Assembly: GCF_014640555.1 (NCBI RefSeq)
Contig: NZ_BMHE01000004.1
Location: forward strand, 30,997 to 94,996
Source of the DNA: Paenibacillus marchantiophytorum
GTDB taxonomy: Bacteria > Bacillota > Bacilli > Paenibacillales > NBRC-103111
Direction: 5' to 3'
Length of the DNA: 64,000 nt
In this document: positions 34,743-44,008 of the stretch, one piece after another
How the letters are laid out: each line of letters starts with the position of its first letter
How positions within the stretch are numbered: position 1 is the first letter of the stretch
The notes under the pieces: generated by a model
Told to the model about the DNA's origin: nothing
Seen by the model: the letters and a program-made list of their open reading frames with translations, nothing else
Databases searched by the model: none
Made by a program: the position numbers and the translations under genes

Positions 34743-37700
34743 GTTTAATTGGATCTCCGTAACAACTTCTCCATGGAAGGCAGAGAGGCCACTTTTGCCA
34801 TCCCCGGCATCTAGAAACTTCGCTGAATGGGTATGCTCGTATTGCCATTTGTCCTTGACCTTAAGGTGTGGATCTAATTCTGGGTCATTAAACTCCGTTT
34901 GATAAGTCAACGCTTCACCTGCTATACCCACATCGCTTATTTGATTGGTGTCGACGATGGGAATCTTCACCGAGACATTACGAAACTGCGAGCCAAAACC
35001 TCCAATAAATGCTCCATAACTACCCGAATTAAACGTACTGTCAGAAACATCAAAAATCGGCGTCGCTCCCATCCTTACTTTTATTTTCGAGCCTCGGGCA
35101 GATATTTTAAAATTAGTAAAATCTGTTGTATGTAAAGCTATCGAACTTGAACGCAATTCAGTTCTTGCACCGTTTATTATTTTGGATAGCGATAATCGGT
35201 TGGAAATCACTTCTAGCCTATACATATTAGAATGATTTTGTGCTCTGAAACTAATGCCCGATGGAGAATTGACACTGTAGTTCGGATTCGTCTGCATAAA
35301 ATCAAAGTAATAATCAGCGTCCGAGAGATCCGTATCCTTCTTCAAAATTTGCCCCAACTCGTTCGCACCATAATCTGGTTTCGTCACTACTGCACCTTTG
35401 ATCCTGTAATAGTAATACTTTTCGTAGGAACCCGTATAATCATCATCATAACTCGATATATAACTACCCGCACTGCAAGAGCCGCATGAAGTACGCATAA
35501 TATTATAACGCCGATCCTTATAGTGACGCTCGTGTGCGATTACATAAAACTCTCCATCAGCCCCGAAACCTGCACCATCCATCGTAAATTGATAATCTTC
35601 ATACAAGACAGAATAACTTTTCGTATTAGTAGGCCTCATTCCAGCAGTGGTATATTCGGCAAGCTTAACTGCATGCTTGTTGGCGATAACTATTTTATTC
35701 AAACCGTCAACGACATACACGAAACCATCGGCCGAAACCGTAAACCGTATATCTCGAAATGACTTTCTTTCTGTATAGTCCCCGCCATTTAAATAATTGG
35801 CATCCCCACCACTATGTCTCTCAGCATCATCGTAAGGAACACTACTAATGTCAAGCCTTGTAGTCACTCCTGTGTGCTTATTGTAGGATGTCAAATAATT
35901 AGTAATGGTGCCCCTATTGCCCATGCTGTAATTACTGCTATTCGTACTACGACTGTAATTGTAATATGTATTGTTATCGTCGCTATGCCCAATAACAACA
36001 ACGTCAGCATCTTCGTATGTTGCACCACTGGTCAGTGGAGGTCTACTAACCGAAGATGTCGGAACGATCACACCTGTTTCTACATCAATCCAATCCGAAG
36101 AATCACCGCCACAGTACCAACAATAATTGGGTTTAAACAAAGCAGCAGGAAGTTTTATTTTCGTCCCATCATCATTAATCTCCATAAAAGAAGAAGTACC
36201 TGCTTGATAAGATTCGGTAGGTAGCTGCAGGTAGTTTAATACACTATAACTTCTATATTCAAAACTTTTCACCCAAGAAATATTCCCACTGGCACCTGTT
36301 CTTGTGTAATCACACCAATAATGATAGACATCATCGTCGTCGCTGTAATCCGCGTAAAAATATTTACAAGTTAAGGAGTAGGAACCTCCTTTGGCATCAT
36401 AGGATAAATAGTTCCCAGGATGACTAGCTGTCGCTCCTGAATAAATACCTGTTTCGTATTTGACAACGGGCTGAGAATAAGGTTTTCCCGTATTTACATT
36501 GATTGTACCCCCCGTTGAATCAGCCACAAGCGTAGTTACCAACAATCCACCAATCGAGGCAACGCCATACCTCTTTCCAAGGAATTGAGTGCTGAAAAGC
36601 TGAGGAACGTTGTAGCTATGACTCGCATTCATGCCTAGTGTAACGGTTGAAGGTGTAAAAACAAGATTTGCAGCTGGTGCGTTGTAAGGAGCCTTGCCGT
36701 AATGAGACGTAAAACCTTTCGTCACCGTGTTATAGGTAAGTCCAATATTCTTTACTTTATCCAAATTTGAATGGATCAGACTGGAACCTTGCCATATATC
36801 TCCAAAAGCCATAAGCATCTCATTCTCTTGCATGGTATTAAAAAGTGGCGGTTCCGGATTTGCACTAGTCACAGTAAAAGAAACCTCTGGCGAATCATTT
36901 GTAATATGAATTGGAAACTGTTTCGTATCCGTCAAACCCCAGTCTTCCGTGGTCTGAACCGTAACTCGATATCTCCCCACTTGACTTGCTGGAAGCGATG
37001 TATAACCACCAACTATCAATGGTATTGCTATGGGGGAGTGCTCTTCATAATTCCCATCATTATCGCTGTCATATTGATAACTTGCTGTTGTAGCAACAAT
37101 GATATCGTTATCTGGACTAAAGGACATATCCTTAAAAGGGACATTCCCCCGAACAGCCATCAGCGGTAAATTAATTAAAGCGACAGGTGGTCTGTCTTCC
37201 TCAACATGAATTTGTTTAATGGCTTTATTCTCTGGTAAATTTCGCACTCCGTAATTGTCCGTAACTTCAAGCGTTATGGTTTCAAAACCCACAGTAGGAT
37301 AAACCAGATGTTTATTGGTCCAAAATTGCTGTGCAATTGTTCTATTTTTTGCTGGTTTACTGCAAGCTCCATTTATTGCATTGGCTGGCAATGGTCTATT
37401 TTGAACGACACGATTAGGAACGTTTATACATGGCATTGGTTCGGGGCGCATAATTTGGATGGTTGCTTCTTTTTGTGTGCAAGCTCCTATTGGGTCACAC
37501 ATTCGTGCCGTAATCATATGATCGCCTACCGAGTTGGGTGCAGTTAGCCCAGTTAACTTATCCTCGCCTTTTAAATAACCTTGCGATGGAAAGCTTTTTA
37601 TCCACGTGCTTGCGCTTTCGGCGAACCGCCATTCAAAAGTGACGATATCATCATCAGGATCATAGTGATTTGGAGCAATTTCAGGTAATAAACGAACATT

Positions 37701-39455
37701 CAGTCTATCGCCCACTACAGCGTCCATAATAGGTGTACGGCTATAATAATCAATATCTGCAAACCAGCCAATCTCAAATTGGGGAGGACGGTTGGGTGGC
37801 TTAGGTCCGATCGTAAAAGTACCCGTACCAAAATAAGATATCCCTCCACAGCTATCTTCAAGCTTATATTCGATTAATACATTTCCACTCTCCAAGTTTC
37901 CTGGATACCCGATATATCCCATCATCCCATAGGAAAAAATAGAACTGTCGCTAGTAGAAGAGGCCTTCAACGTGCTCCAACCATATTGTACATAGCCCCC
38001 TGTTGCTTGCGATAAAACAAACCTGCCTCTCACAGGCGTACAACCAGAAGGAATCGTCCAATCCGCTTGTATAATATTGCTTTCTTTCCACAGTATTGTT
38101 GGTTTATCTGCTTTCGTAGTCCCGCTGAAATTGCCACCACTCGGTGAGCAGCTAGACTGGGGCACTATCATTTGACTCAACACATTGTTGGTTGAACTTG
38201 ACTCGGAGATTGAATCATTGGAATCGACAGAAAGTGTGATACTTTTCGTACCACTGAATGTGAAGGGGACCACCTCTGTAATTGTTTGTCCAGAACTGAC
38301 CCCTGAGGTGTAGGTGAAAGCTTTGAAGACTGCACCATCTGCAGCCACCGTTACACTAAAAGAGGAGCTGCTTGGTATATCAATACCTAGATTTTTAAAC
38401 TTGATCGTGATGTTGGTACTAACATTCAAGGCAACACAGGAACCTGCGTCGATGGAAAGCGCGGCAAGATCGGGTTTGACTGGCGGGGTGTAGGTTACGT
38501 CTATGTACATTTGGTATTTGTAGGTTGTTCCTTTCCATAGGCCTATGGCGTACATTTGGTAGTTGCGTAGTAATCCTCCTGAGCCGTCTGTGTCGTCCGC
38601 ATCTTCAATCTGCAAGGCTGGAACTGTATCATCCAACAACATCATAGTTCTAATCATACCATTACCAGGGGAATCCCCTTTTCCGAATGCCAAGGGGATG
38701 GCTCCATATGAGTTGTTAGGCTTTTCAGCATTATAAATATTTATTGAATTCTGAGTTAGCTTATCACGATCTGTAATATCAGCATTTGTTCCAGCTACAT
38801 TTGCTTCAGATTCTGATAAAAACCATTTGTCAGGCATACTTACACTATATGCGGTTGTGACTGCATACCCTTCTTTAGTATAATCAGCAACTTTATCACC
38901 ACTAGCTCCATTACTAGAGTACAGTGATGATTGATATGAATAACGTAAATCCGGTCCAAAAGTACTAATATCAGAATAGTCGAACTGAGAGTTAGTGTAC
39001 CTCTTACGTCCATACATGGGTATTTTCCCAGGGTACGATGATACTGCTCCATTAACTACTCCATTGAATTCTATTGGAAATGGTGTTTTGGTAGCATCAT
39101 GCTCCCAAATCATTCCTTTAGGTTGGCGGTAAATTTGATGCATCGGTTTTGTGAGAGACTTGCCATACAAGTTTGATCTTTCCCCTTCAAAACTTGTTAT
39201 TTTGATTGAATTTGTTGTAAATGAAACCGCACCACCTTGACCAGCATGATAACTTGAAGAAACACTTTCAATTGAACCATCAAAAAAAATGCTAATATCC
39301 TGCTCAAATGTTTTATTAGGTGCTGATGAATACTGTGCCGCAACTGGTGTAGTTGTATAAGCACTTTTCTCAAAATCGTAGTACAGACGAATTCCTGTAG
39401 CAGCTTTTGCTCCATCCAAATAAAAAAATTGAAACATAAACTCTAAAACAATCAT
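34713..39455 (-). CDS. Giant multidomain surface protein, N-terminal part (CARDB, PKD, LamG-like)
   Basis: About 1,580 residues up to the frameshift; with the downstream part the product is about 2,320 residues. Order seen: hydrophobic export signal; a beta-rich region; a CARDB-type module (PDLAALSIDAGSCVALN... to about 440); PKD-like modules near 550-680 and 790-880; a Tyr/Ser/Asp-rich propeller-like region (about 900-1390); and a LamG/concanavalin-like module (about 1410-1510). No enzyme motif is recognised. ATG 39455 has no ribosome binding site. The frame continues upstream to CTG 39488, which follows GAAGGTGAG and would add LRRVIVIILLLMIV, a proper signal sequence. It is cotranscribed with the SLH gene. 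Confidence 0.78.
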   Translation of the reverse strand: MIVLEFMFQFFYLDGAKAATGIRLYYDFEKSAYTTTPVAAQYSSAPNKTFEQDISIFFDGSIESVSSSYHAGQGGAVSFTTNSIKITSFEGERSNLYGKSLTKPMHQIYRQPKGMIWEHDATKTPFPIEFNGVVNGAVSSYPGKIPMYGRKRYTNSQFDYSDISTFGPDLRYSYQSSLYSSNGASGDKVADYTKEGYAVTTAYSVSMPDKWFLSESEANVAGTNADITDRDKLTQNSINIYNAEKPNNSYGAIPLAFGKGDSPGNGMIRTMMLLDDTVPALQIEDADDTDGSGGLLRNYQMYAIGLWKGTTYKYQMYIDVTYTPPVKPDLAALSIDAGSCVALNVSTNITIKFKNLGIDIPSSSSFSVTVAADGAVFKAFTYTSGVSSGQTITEVVPFTFSGTKSITLSVDSNDSISESSSTNNVLSQMIVPQSSCSPSGGNFSGTTKADKPTILWKESNIIQADWTIPSGCTPVRGRFVLSQATGGYVQYGWSTLKASSTSDSSIFSYGMMGYIGYPGNLESGNVLIEYKLEDSCGGISYFGTGTFTIGPKPPNRPPQFEIGWFADIDYYSRTPIMDAVVGDRLNVRLLPEIAPNHYDPDDDIVTFEWRFAESASTWIKSFPSQGYLKGEDKLTGLTAPNSVGDHMITARMCDPIGACTQKEATIQIMRPEPMPCINVPNRVVQNRPLPANAINGACSKPAKNRTIAQQFWTNKHLVYPTVGFETITLEVTDNYGVRNLPENKAIKQIHVEEDRPPVALINLPLMAVRGNVPFKDMSFSPDNDIIVATTASYQYDSDNDGNYEEHSPIAIPLIVGGYTSLPASQVGRYRVTVQTTEDWGLTDTKQFPIHITNDSPEVSFTVTSANPEPPLFNTMQENEMLMAFGDIWQGSSLIHSNLDKVKNIGLTYNTVTKGFTSHYGKAPYNAPAANLVFTPSTVTLGMNASHSYNVPQLFSTQFLGKRYGVASIGGLLVTTLVADSTGGTINVNTGKPYSQPVVKYETGIYSGATASHPGNYLSYDAKGGSYSLTCKYFYADYSDDDDVYHYWCDYTRTGASGNISWVKSFEYRSYSVLNYLQLPTESYQAGTSSFMEINDDGTKIKLPAALFKPNYCWYCGGDSSDWIDVETGVIVPTSSVSRPPLTSGATYEDADVVVIGHSDDNNTYYNYSRSTNSSNYSMGNRGTITNYLTSYNKHTGVTTRLDISSVPYDDAERHSGGDANYLNGGDYTERKSFRDIRFTVSADGFVYVVDGLNKIVIANKHAVKLAEYTTAGMRPTNTKSYSVLYEDYQFTMDGAGFGADGEFYVIAHERHYKDRRYNIMRTSCGSCSAGSYISSYDDDYTGSYEKYYYYRIKGAVVTKPDYGANELGQILKKDTDLSDADYYFDFMQTNPNYSVNSPSGISFRAQNHSNMYRLEVISNRLSLSKIINGARTELRSSSIALHTTDFTNFKISARGSKIKVRMGATPIFDVSDSTFNSGSYGAFIGGFGSQFRNVSVKIPIVDTNQISDVGIAGEALTYQTEFNDPELDPHLKVKDKWQYEHTHSAKFLDAGDGKSGLSAFHGEVVTEIQLNFWTRLVSIG
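34735..34746 (-). other. Frameshift joining the two parts of the giant protein gene
   Basis: On the minus strand the run AAACTTTTGGAC contains T4. One additional T would join EIQLNF directly to LDKVGIYRMTLW and restore one frame through both parts. Downstream of the run the first frame ends 10 codons later; upstream of it the second frame turns nonsensical. A real mutation, phase variation or a read error are all possible. Confidence 0.75.
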
Positions 39456-39490
39456 TAGAAGTAAGATAATAACTATTACTCTGCGCAGTA

Positions 39491-40549
39491 CTACTCACCT
39501 TCCCTATTGTCTGCTAGACCTATATGATTGTTGAGAATGTCAAATACTAGTTCTTTATATGCAAATTTTTTTTCTATTGAATAAGCAACATACCCTTCTT
39601 GTACTTGTGTTTTATCAAACATAATCCAACGTTTAAGTTGTTGACTTCTGAGAAGAAGTTGGTTATTTGTATTTAGCAAGTACAATAACTGATAAGGATG
39701 CAACTCACCTGTTTTACTTACTCCAATTTCACTTACAGCAACTGAAAATTTAGCCAGAACTACAACATTTTCAACTTGAATTGTATCTTTGTACCAAGTG
39801 CTCATATCAACCAATTTCATATAAGGATCATCAGCATCACTCGGATCCGCAATAATCAGCTGGTTCAGCTTCACCGTAACTCCTTCCCCATAATTCCAAA
39901 CCGTCCCAATCTCCTTGGGTTTCAAACCCAGCATCGTCCCAACATTACTGCCAGTAGCATCAATCTCTGCCTTGCTAGCAGCATACTTATCGACGGGCAA
40001 TTGCTCGCCGCGTTTAACCGCCAGAATACGCTCAATGACTGTGATCGCTTGTGCGCGGGTGCTTGTCCCATATGGCGCTAAATCCGTTGTGCTTATGCCG
40101 TGAATTAACCCCAGTGATGTAGCTTCTTGCATTGTACCCTTAAGCGCATTATCTGTGCTTCTTACAGATAACATCGCCATCTCATAGCGTTGTAACGGCT
40201 CCGCATAGCCCTCTGGAAATATTTCAGGTATGACACCTTTTTCTTTCAGACGATCTGTATAAGGTTTATACCATCCATCTCCTTCTTGCTTGTTAACTTT
40301 CTCACCTGTAGCTGCAGCAATTATCTTGATAAACTCTGCACGTGAGATGGAAGTATCAGGTTTAAAATTCCCATCGGCATAACCGTCCACATAGCCAGAT
40401 TTAGCTGCATCCCGAATCGCTTGCTCGGACCAATGCCCAGAAATATCCTTAAGTTGGTCCACGCCTTGTGCTAGAGAGTTGTAAACATCATATCCCAACG
40501 ATCCTGCACAAATAACTGAACATACGAATAAAATAACTTTCTTTTTCAA
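39491..40549 (-). CDS. S-layer homology (SLH) domain protein
   Basis: About 352 residues. A signal peptide (KKKVILFVCSVICAGSLG) is followed by three SLH modules: DISGHWSEQAIRDAAKSGYV...GNFKPDTSISRAEF (about 34-80), a second weaker one with PEGYAEPLQRYEMA, and a third with LIHGISTTDLAPYGTSTRAQA. These bind pyruvylated secondary wall polymer. The C-terminal 170 residues are a beta-rich unknown domain. TTG 40549 follows GAGGG; an in-frame TTG at 40573 is possible. The giant surface gene begins directly after its stop, so it may serve as the anchor or partner of that protein. Confidence 0.85.
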   Translation of the reverse strand: MKKKVILFVCSVICAGSLGYDVYNSLAQGVDQLKDISGHWSEQAIRDAAKSGYVDGYADGNFKPDTSISRAEFIKIIAAATGEKVNKQEGDGWYKPYTDRLKEKGVIPEIFPEGYAEPLQRYEMAMLSVRSTDNALKGTMQEATSLGLIHGISTTDLAPYGTSTRAQAITVIERILAVKRGEQLPVDKYAASKAEIDATGSNVGTMLGLKPKEIGTVWNYGEGVTVKLNQLIIADPSDADDPYMKLVDMSTWYKDTIQVENVVVLAKFSVAVSEIGVSKTGELHPYQLLYLLNTNNQLLLRSQQLKRWIMFDKTQVQEGYVAYSIEKKFAYKELVFDILNNHIGLADNREGE

Positions 40550-40608
40550 CTCATGACCCTCTTCCTTATTCAATTTCTCATTTGCTGTTTTTTATATTAT
40601 TTTGTTTA

Positions 40609-40866
40609 TCAAACTGCCATAAACAGAAAAAACCGCCCTGTAATCGCATAATACTTAGCGATAACAAAGGCGGTTCTTCCGCAAGAAATTACCAAAATCT
40701 CATAATCAAAAAATACCATATAATTATATTTTTGTAAATCAAAATTTTGGAATACATTATGCAATTGGAGTGAATATTTGTAAATTACCTGATCTATTGG
40801 AAAATCTCCAACAGAAGAGCCCTGCAAAGTGAATTTAGACGAAAAACCGTGCGTGTCATTGGACAA
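40609..40866 (-). pseudogene. Possible small protein remnant in the 448-bp gap
   Basis: The frame reads LSNDTHGFSSKFTLQG..., then KYSLQLHNVFQNFDLQKYNYMVFFDYEILVIS. It has a coding-like amino-acid pattern, but no ATG or ribosome binding site, and its last 20 codons overlap a strong terminator hairpin. Upstream the frame is closed within 17 codons. It may be a decayed gene, or chance. Confidence 0.25.
40627..40676 (-). terminator. Terminator upstream of the SLH gene
   Basis: AACCGCC and GGCGGTT pair with an inner ATCGC/GCGAT stem and are followed by TTTTTT on the minus strand. It ends a transcript coming from the rRNA-modification genes or from a promoter in the gap. The rest of 40677-41021 holds inverted repeats (CCAATAGAA 40871 with TTCTATTGG 40906; AAACCGTGCGT 40844 with ACGCACGGTTT 40996) but no clear gene. 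Confidence 0.75.
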
Positions 40867-41021
40867 ATTCCAATAGAAGTCAGTTAAACACGGTTAAAAA
40901 AGAGATTCTATTGGATTTTTTCCACTGAAAATACCCCAACCAACTAAATTATCATTTCCTGGTTGTTATATCCTCTATGCCCCTCCAAGTGCCAGACGCA
41001 CGGTTTCATAGCCGGCATAAT

Positions 41022-41771
41022 TTACTGAGATTCATGAGCATTCTGCAGAGCAACAAGCTCCTCTTTGCTCAATTCTCTCACTTGCCCCAAAGCCAATGAG
41101 GGATCGAGAGCGATGGGTCCCATGGAGATTCGTTTCAAATAGACGACTTTTTTGCCGATTGCTTGAAACATACGCTTCACTTGATGAAATTTACCTTCCA
41201 TTATTGTGAGTTCAATCTCAGCATGTACCCCTTCGGACTCACTTCCTCCCTCCAATATGCGCAAATTACCTGGAAGCGTCTCATAACCGTCGTCTAAGGT
41301 GACCCCCAGCGAAAAAGATTCACGATCCGTTTCAGTAACCTCCCACTCCACTTTAGCAAAGTACGTTTTGGGTACATGCTTACGTGGTGAAAGCAGATTA
41401 TGTGCAAGCTTGCCATCATTGGTTAGCAAAAGGAAGCCTTCTGTATCCTTATCCAGTCGTCCCACAGGAAAAACTTCGAATGGAGCATATGCTGCGTCCA
41501 ATAGATCAACTACGGTGCGATCACGATTATCTTCCGTAGCAGAGACAACGCCTTGAGGCTTATTCATCATCAGGTAAACGAATTCACGGTACAGGACTGT
41601 TTCTCCATTCACTGTGATGACATCGGTATCGGGATTCACCTGCATACCGCTATCTTTGACTTTAGCGCCATTGACGATAATCGCGCCTTCTTTGGCAAGG
41701 CGTTTGAGCTCAGAGCGAGTGCCAATGCCCACATGGGCGAGTATTTTATCGAGCCGTTGTGTTTGTTTCAT
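41022..41771 (-). CDS. RsuA-type 16S rRNA pseudouridine synthase
   Basis: A 249-residue enzyme: N-terminal S4 RNA-binding domain (RLDKILAHVGIGTRSELKRLAKEG) and a C-terminal synthase domain with the catalytic motif GRLDKDTEGFLLLTNDG (Asp is the nucleophile) and EGKFHQVKRMF. It modifies a uridine in 16S rRNA (E. coli RsuA: U516). ATG 41771 lies five bases after the stop of the methyltransferase gene, with GAGGTGG inside that gene, so translation is coupled. A longer frame to 41831 overlaps the upstream gene. Confidence 0.92.
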   Translation of the reverse strand: MKQTQRLDKILAHVGIGTRSELKRLAKEGAIIVNGAKVKDSGMQVNPDTDVITVNGETVLYREFVYLMMNKPQGVVSATEDNRDRTVVDLLDAAYAPFEVFPVGRLDKDTEGFLLLTNDGKLAHNLLSPRKHVPKTYFAKVEWEVTETDRESFSLGVTLDDGYETLPGNLRILEGGSESEGVHAEIELTIMEGKFHQVKRMFQAIGKKVVYLKRISMGPIALDPSLALGQVRELSKEELVALQNAHESQ

Positions 41772-41776
41772 GGCGA

Positions 41777-43306
41777 TTAATTCCACCTCCAGCCGGGCGG
41801 GTATTCGTTCTTGAGCATCCCATCGTGCCATTTGCCCCAGCCGATGGGATGCTCTTCAATGCAGACCAGGCAGTAGCCTTTGGCTGCCTTGGTCACTTCC
41901 AGGTCGCGGATAATCTCGCTCTCCGCGACTTCGAGCGTCTCGCCCTTCAGGTACCTGAGGGCTCGCTCGTCGCTCGAAGCCAAGCTCAGCGCTCGCTTGG
42001 CTTCGCGCATGCGCAGTCCCATGGCTAGCGCATGGGACGGTTCGAATCGGCCGCGGTGCAGCGAGCCGATGTACCAGCCTGGCCGCACGACTTTCAGTCC
42101 GTGCAGCTCGGGCAGCCCCGCCGGCGACGCATACGCGTGCTCGCCGTAACAGACCAGCCGCGCGGCGGCGAAGGGCTCGCTGCGCAGCAGCTCGCCCGCG
42201 AACGCCAGCAGCGGCTCCAAACTGACCGCGTGAGGCGCTGCCTCCACGCGCCCTTTGCCCCGCAGCGCCTCACGGCCGCCGCGCTTCTTCACCCCCACGT
42301 CAGCGTCACCCGCACTCGCGACCCGCTCCTTCAGTTCCTCAGCACTGACGGCTCCCGCACTCGCCCCAACTCGCTGCAAAACAGCCACATAATGCCCTTC
42401 GCCCTTCAGTCGATGCGGCCAAAGCCTAGCCGTTCCCGCTACCTCCGCCAAAGCGCGAGGTGAATACGCCCCTTCCTCACACCAAGGAGCTCTCAGCCAG
42501 TCTGGATGCCCAGCGCCAAACTGATCGACAGGCACAACATGGAAATCTGCATGGCGATCCAGAAATTCAGCAATCTGCGCTTCATTCTCCTCTGGAGAAA
42601 ATGTGCAGGTAGAATAAACAATCCGTCCTCCGGGGGCCAGCATCTCAGCTGCTTGTCCGAGTAATTCCCTTTGCATGTGCGCAAATTCTTGGACGGAATG
42701 ACGTTCCCACTGCTGCATCATGTCTTCTTCTTTACGAAACATTCCTTCTCCGGAACAAGGCGCATCGATCAAAATTTTATCAAAATACCCCTGGAAAACC
42801 GTCAACATCCGCTCCGGTTTTTCATTTAGAACAACGGCATTTCTTACGCCCGACAACTCCAGATTTTTAACTAATGCCCTCACGCGATCCGAATGAATAT
42901 CGTTCACGACAAGTACCCCTTCGCCTTGCAGCTTAGCGGCAATCTGAGTCGATTTCCCTCCTGGTGCTGCGCATAAATCCAGAACTCGCTCGCCAGGCTC
43001 TGCTGCCAGCAACTCTACCGGAGCCATCGCGCTTGGTTCCTGAATATAGTAGAGGCCTGCATGATAGTAAGGATGTTTACCAGGACGCTCGCCCTCTTCA
43101 TAATAGTAACCATCCGCAGCCCATGGCACTTTGGTCAGTGTAAATGGACTTTTGGCCAAGAACTCCTCTTTACTGATCTTAGCTGTATTCACGCGTATGC
43201 CAAACAATCTCGCTTCGTCATAGGATGCCAGGAATTGCTCGAATTCCTCTACACCCAGTAAATCAATCATTTTATCCCTAAAAAGGGTCGGTAACTGCTT
43301 CGTCAT
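41777..43306 (-). CDS. RsmF/RsmB-family rRNA (cytosine-C5) methyltransferase
   Basis: A 509-residue SAM-dependent m5C methyltransferase of the NOL1/NOP2/sun family. DLCAAPGGKSTQ is motif I, DAPCSGEGMFRK contains one catalytic Cys, and VYSTCTFSPEENE contains the second. The C-terminal region has a PUA-like RsmF tail (GKWHDGMLKNEYPPGW). The part coding for about residues 290-440 is clearly richer in G+C and in Ala/Arg/Gly than the rest of the gene. It is followed by the pseudouridine synthase in one rRNA-modification operon. Confidence 0.9.
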   Translation of the reverse strand: MTKQLPTLFRDKMIDLLGVEEFEQFLASYDEARLFGIRVNTAKISKEEFLAKSPFTLTKVPWAADGYYYEEGERPGKHPYYHAGLYYIQEPSAMAPVELLAAEPGERVLDLCAAPGGKSTQIAAKLQGEGVLVVNDIHSDRVRALVKNLELSGVRNAVVLNEKPERMLTVFQGYFDKILIDAPCSGEGMFRKEEDMMQQWERHSVQEFAHMQRELLGQAAEMLAPGGRIVYSTCTFSPEENEAQIAEFLDRHADFHVVPVDQFGAGHPDWLRAPWCEEGAYSPRALAEVAGTARLWPHRLKGEGHYVAVLQRVGASAGAVSAEELKERVASAGDADVGVKKRGGREALRGKGRVEAAPHAVSLEPLLAFAGELLRSEPFAAARLVCYGEHAYASPAGLPELHGLKVVRPGWYIGSLHRGRFEPSHALAMGLRMREAKRALSLASSDERALRYLKGETLEVAESEIIRDLEVTKAAKGYCLVCIEEHPIGWGKWHDGMLKNEYPPGWRWN

Positions 43307-43363
43307 CCAACATCTTCTCTTTCATCTATATTCTCTATCTGAACGATTAATTAACCTATTCTT

Positions 43364-43378
43364 CCGATAACCTATCGG
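43364..43378. promoter_or_regulatory. Inverted repeat in the rsmF-like/thioredoxin-like divergent region
   Basis: CCGATA-ACC-TATCGG, a perfect 6+3+6 inverted repeat between divergent start codons. It could be an operator; a TATACT -10-like element for the thioredoxin-like gene follows at 43438-43443. Confidence 0.35.
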
Positions 43379-43489
43379 TATTATAGCTGAACTGTCACCA
43401 AACAGCCAATTATTTTCAAAATACAAACAGGATATGCTATACTTTTTATAGAAGATAGTAGATAGTAAACATCATAAAGAGGTGCATGA

Positions 43490-43999
43490 ATGAAGAAGCT
43501 GCTTATTTATCTTGGCATTGTTGTTGTTTTATTCGGGGGCTTATATTTCGTTAATCAACAGTCCACCAAATCATCGGATCAAGCGAATGCGGGCAATCCT
43601 TACGGCGTAGCGGCGTCCAAATTGAACCCGGAAACCGTTAAGCAGTTAACCGATCCAAACTATCAGAACTTGATTCTTCCTAAGGACTTGGATCAAAGAC
43701 TGAAGAACAAAGAAACTTTTTTCCAATATTACTACGCTTCCACTTGTCCGCATTGCAAAATCACCACGCCTGTTCTTGTTCCCTTGGAAAAAGAACTCAA
43801 TGTTGACGTGAAGCAATTTAATTTAGAAGAATTCAAAGATGGCTGGCAGAAATACAAAATCGATTCAACACCTACCCTTGTCTATTATAAAAATGGCGTA
43901 GAAGTGGATCGCATGGTTGGCGGTGTGCCTGAGCAAGGTTCAACTGGCGGCAACACACCTGAGATGTTCAAAGCCTTTTTCCAAAAATATAAAGGTTAA
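43490..43999 (+). CDS. Membrane-anchored thioredoxin-fold protein
   Basis: The 169-residue protein has an N-terminal anchor helix (LLIYLGIVVVLFGGLYF, about 4-20) and an extracytoplasmic thioredoxin domain with CPHC at 86-89 and a cis-Pro loop DSTPTLVYYKNG. The CPHC active site is that of DsbA-type oxidases and of some thioredoxins, so it may form or shuffle disulfides in exported proteins. ATG 43490 follows AAAGAGGTG. It is monocistronic, with a strong terminator. Confidence 0.88.
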   Translation: MKKLLIYLGIVVVLFGGLYFVNQQSTKSSDQANAGNPYGVAASKLNPETVKQLTDPNYQNLILPKDLDQRLKNKETFFQYYYASTCPHCKITTPVLVPLEKELNVDVKQFNLEEFKDGWQKYKIDSTPTLVYYKNGVEVDRMVGGVPEQGSTGGNTPEMFKAFFQKYKG

Positions 44000-44008
44000 T
44001 TCATCAAC

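Noticed and set aside
34735..34746. Programmed -1 frameshift in the giant protein gene
   Set aside because: The sequence ATTAAACTTTTGG is not a good X-XXY-YYZ slippery heptamer and no pseudoknot or stimulatory SD was found; an indel or read error is simpler.
34742..34848. Independent start of the 787-residue frame (MAIRAYPFSEVSRC...)
   Set aside because: These residues are the shifted reading of the upstream protein's coding sequence and are Cys/Trp/Arg-rich nonsense; homology to the surface protein begins only after the T4 run.
40840..41010. Cyclic-di-GMP riboswitch before the SLH gene
   Set aside because: The minus strand contains CACGCACGG, reminiscent of part of the GEMM-I core, but the other conserved elements (GGGACGCAAAGCC-like) are absent.
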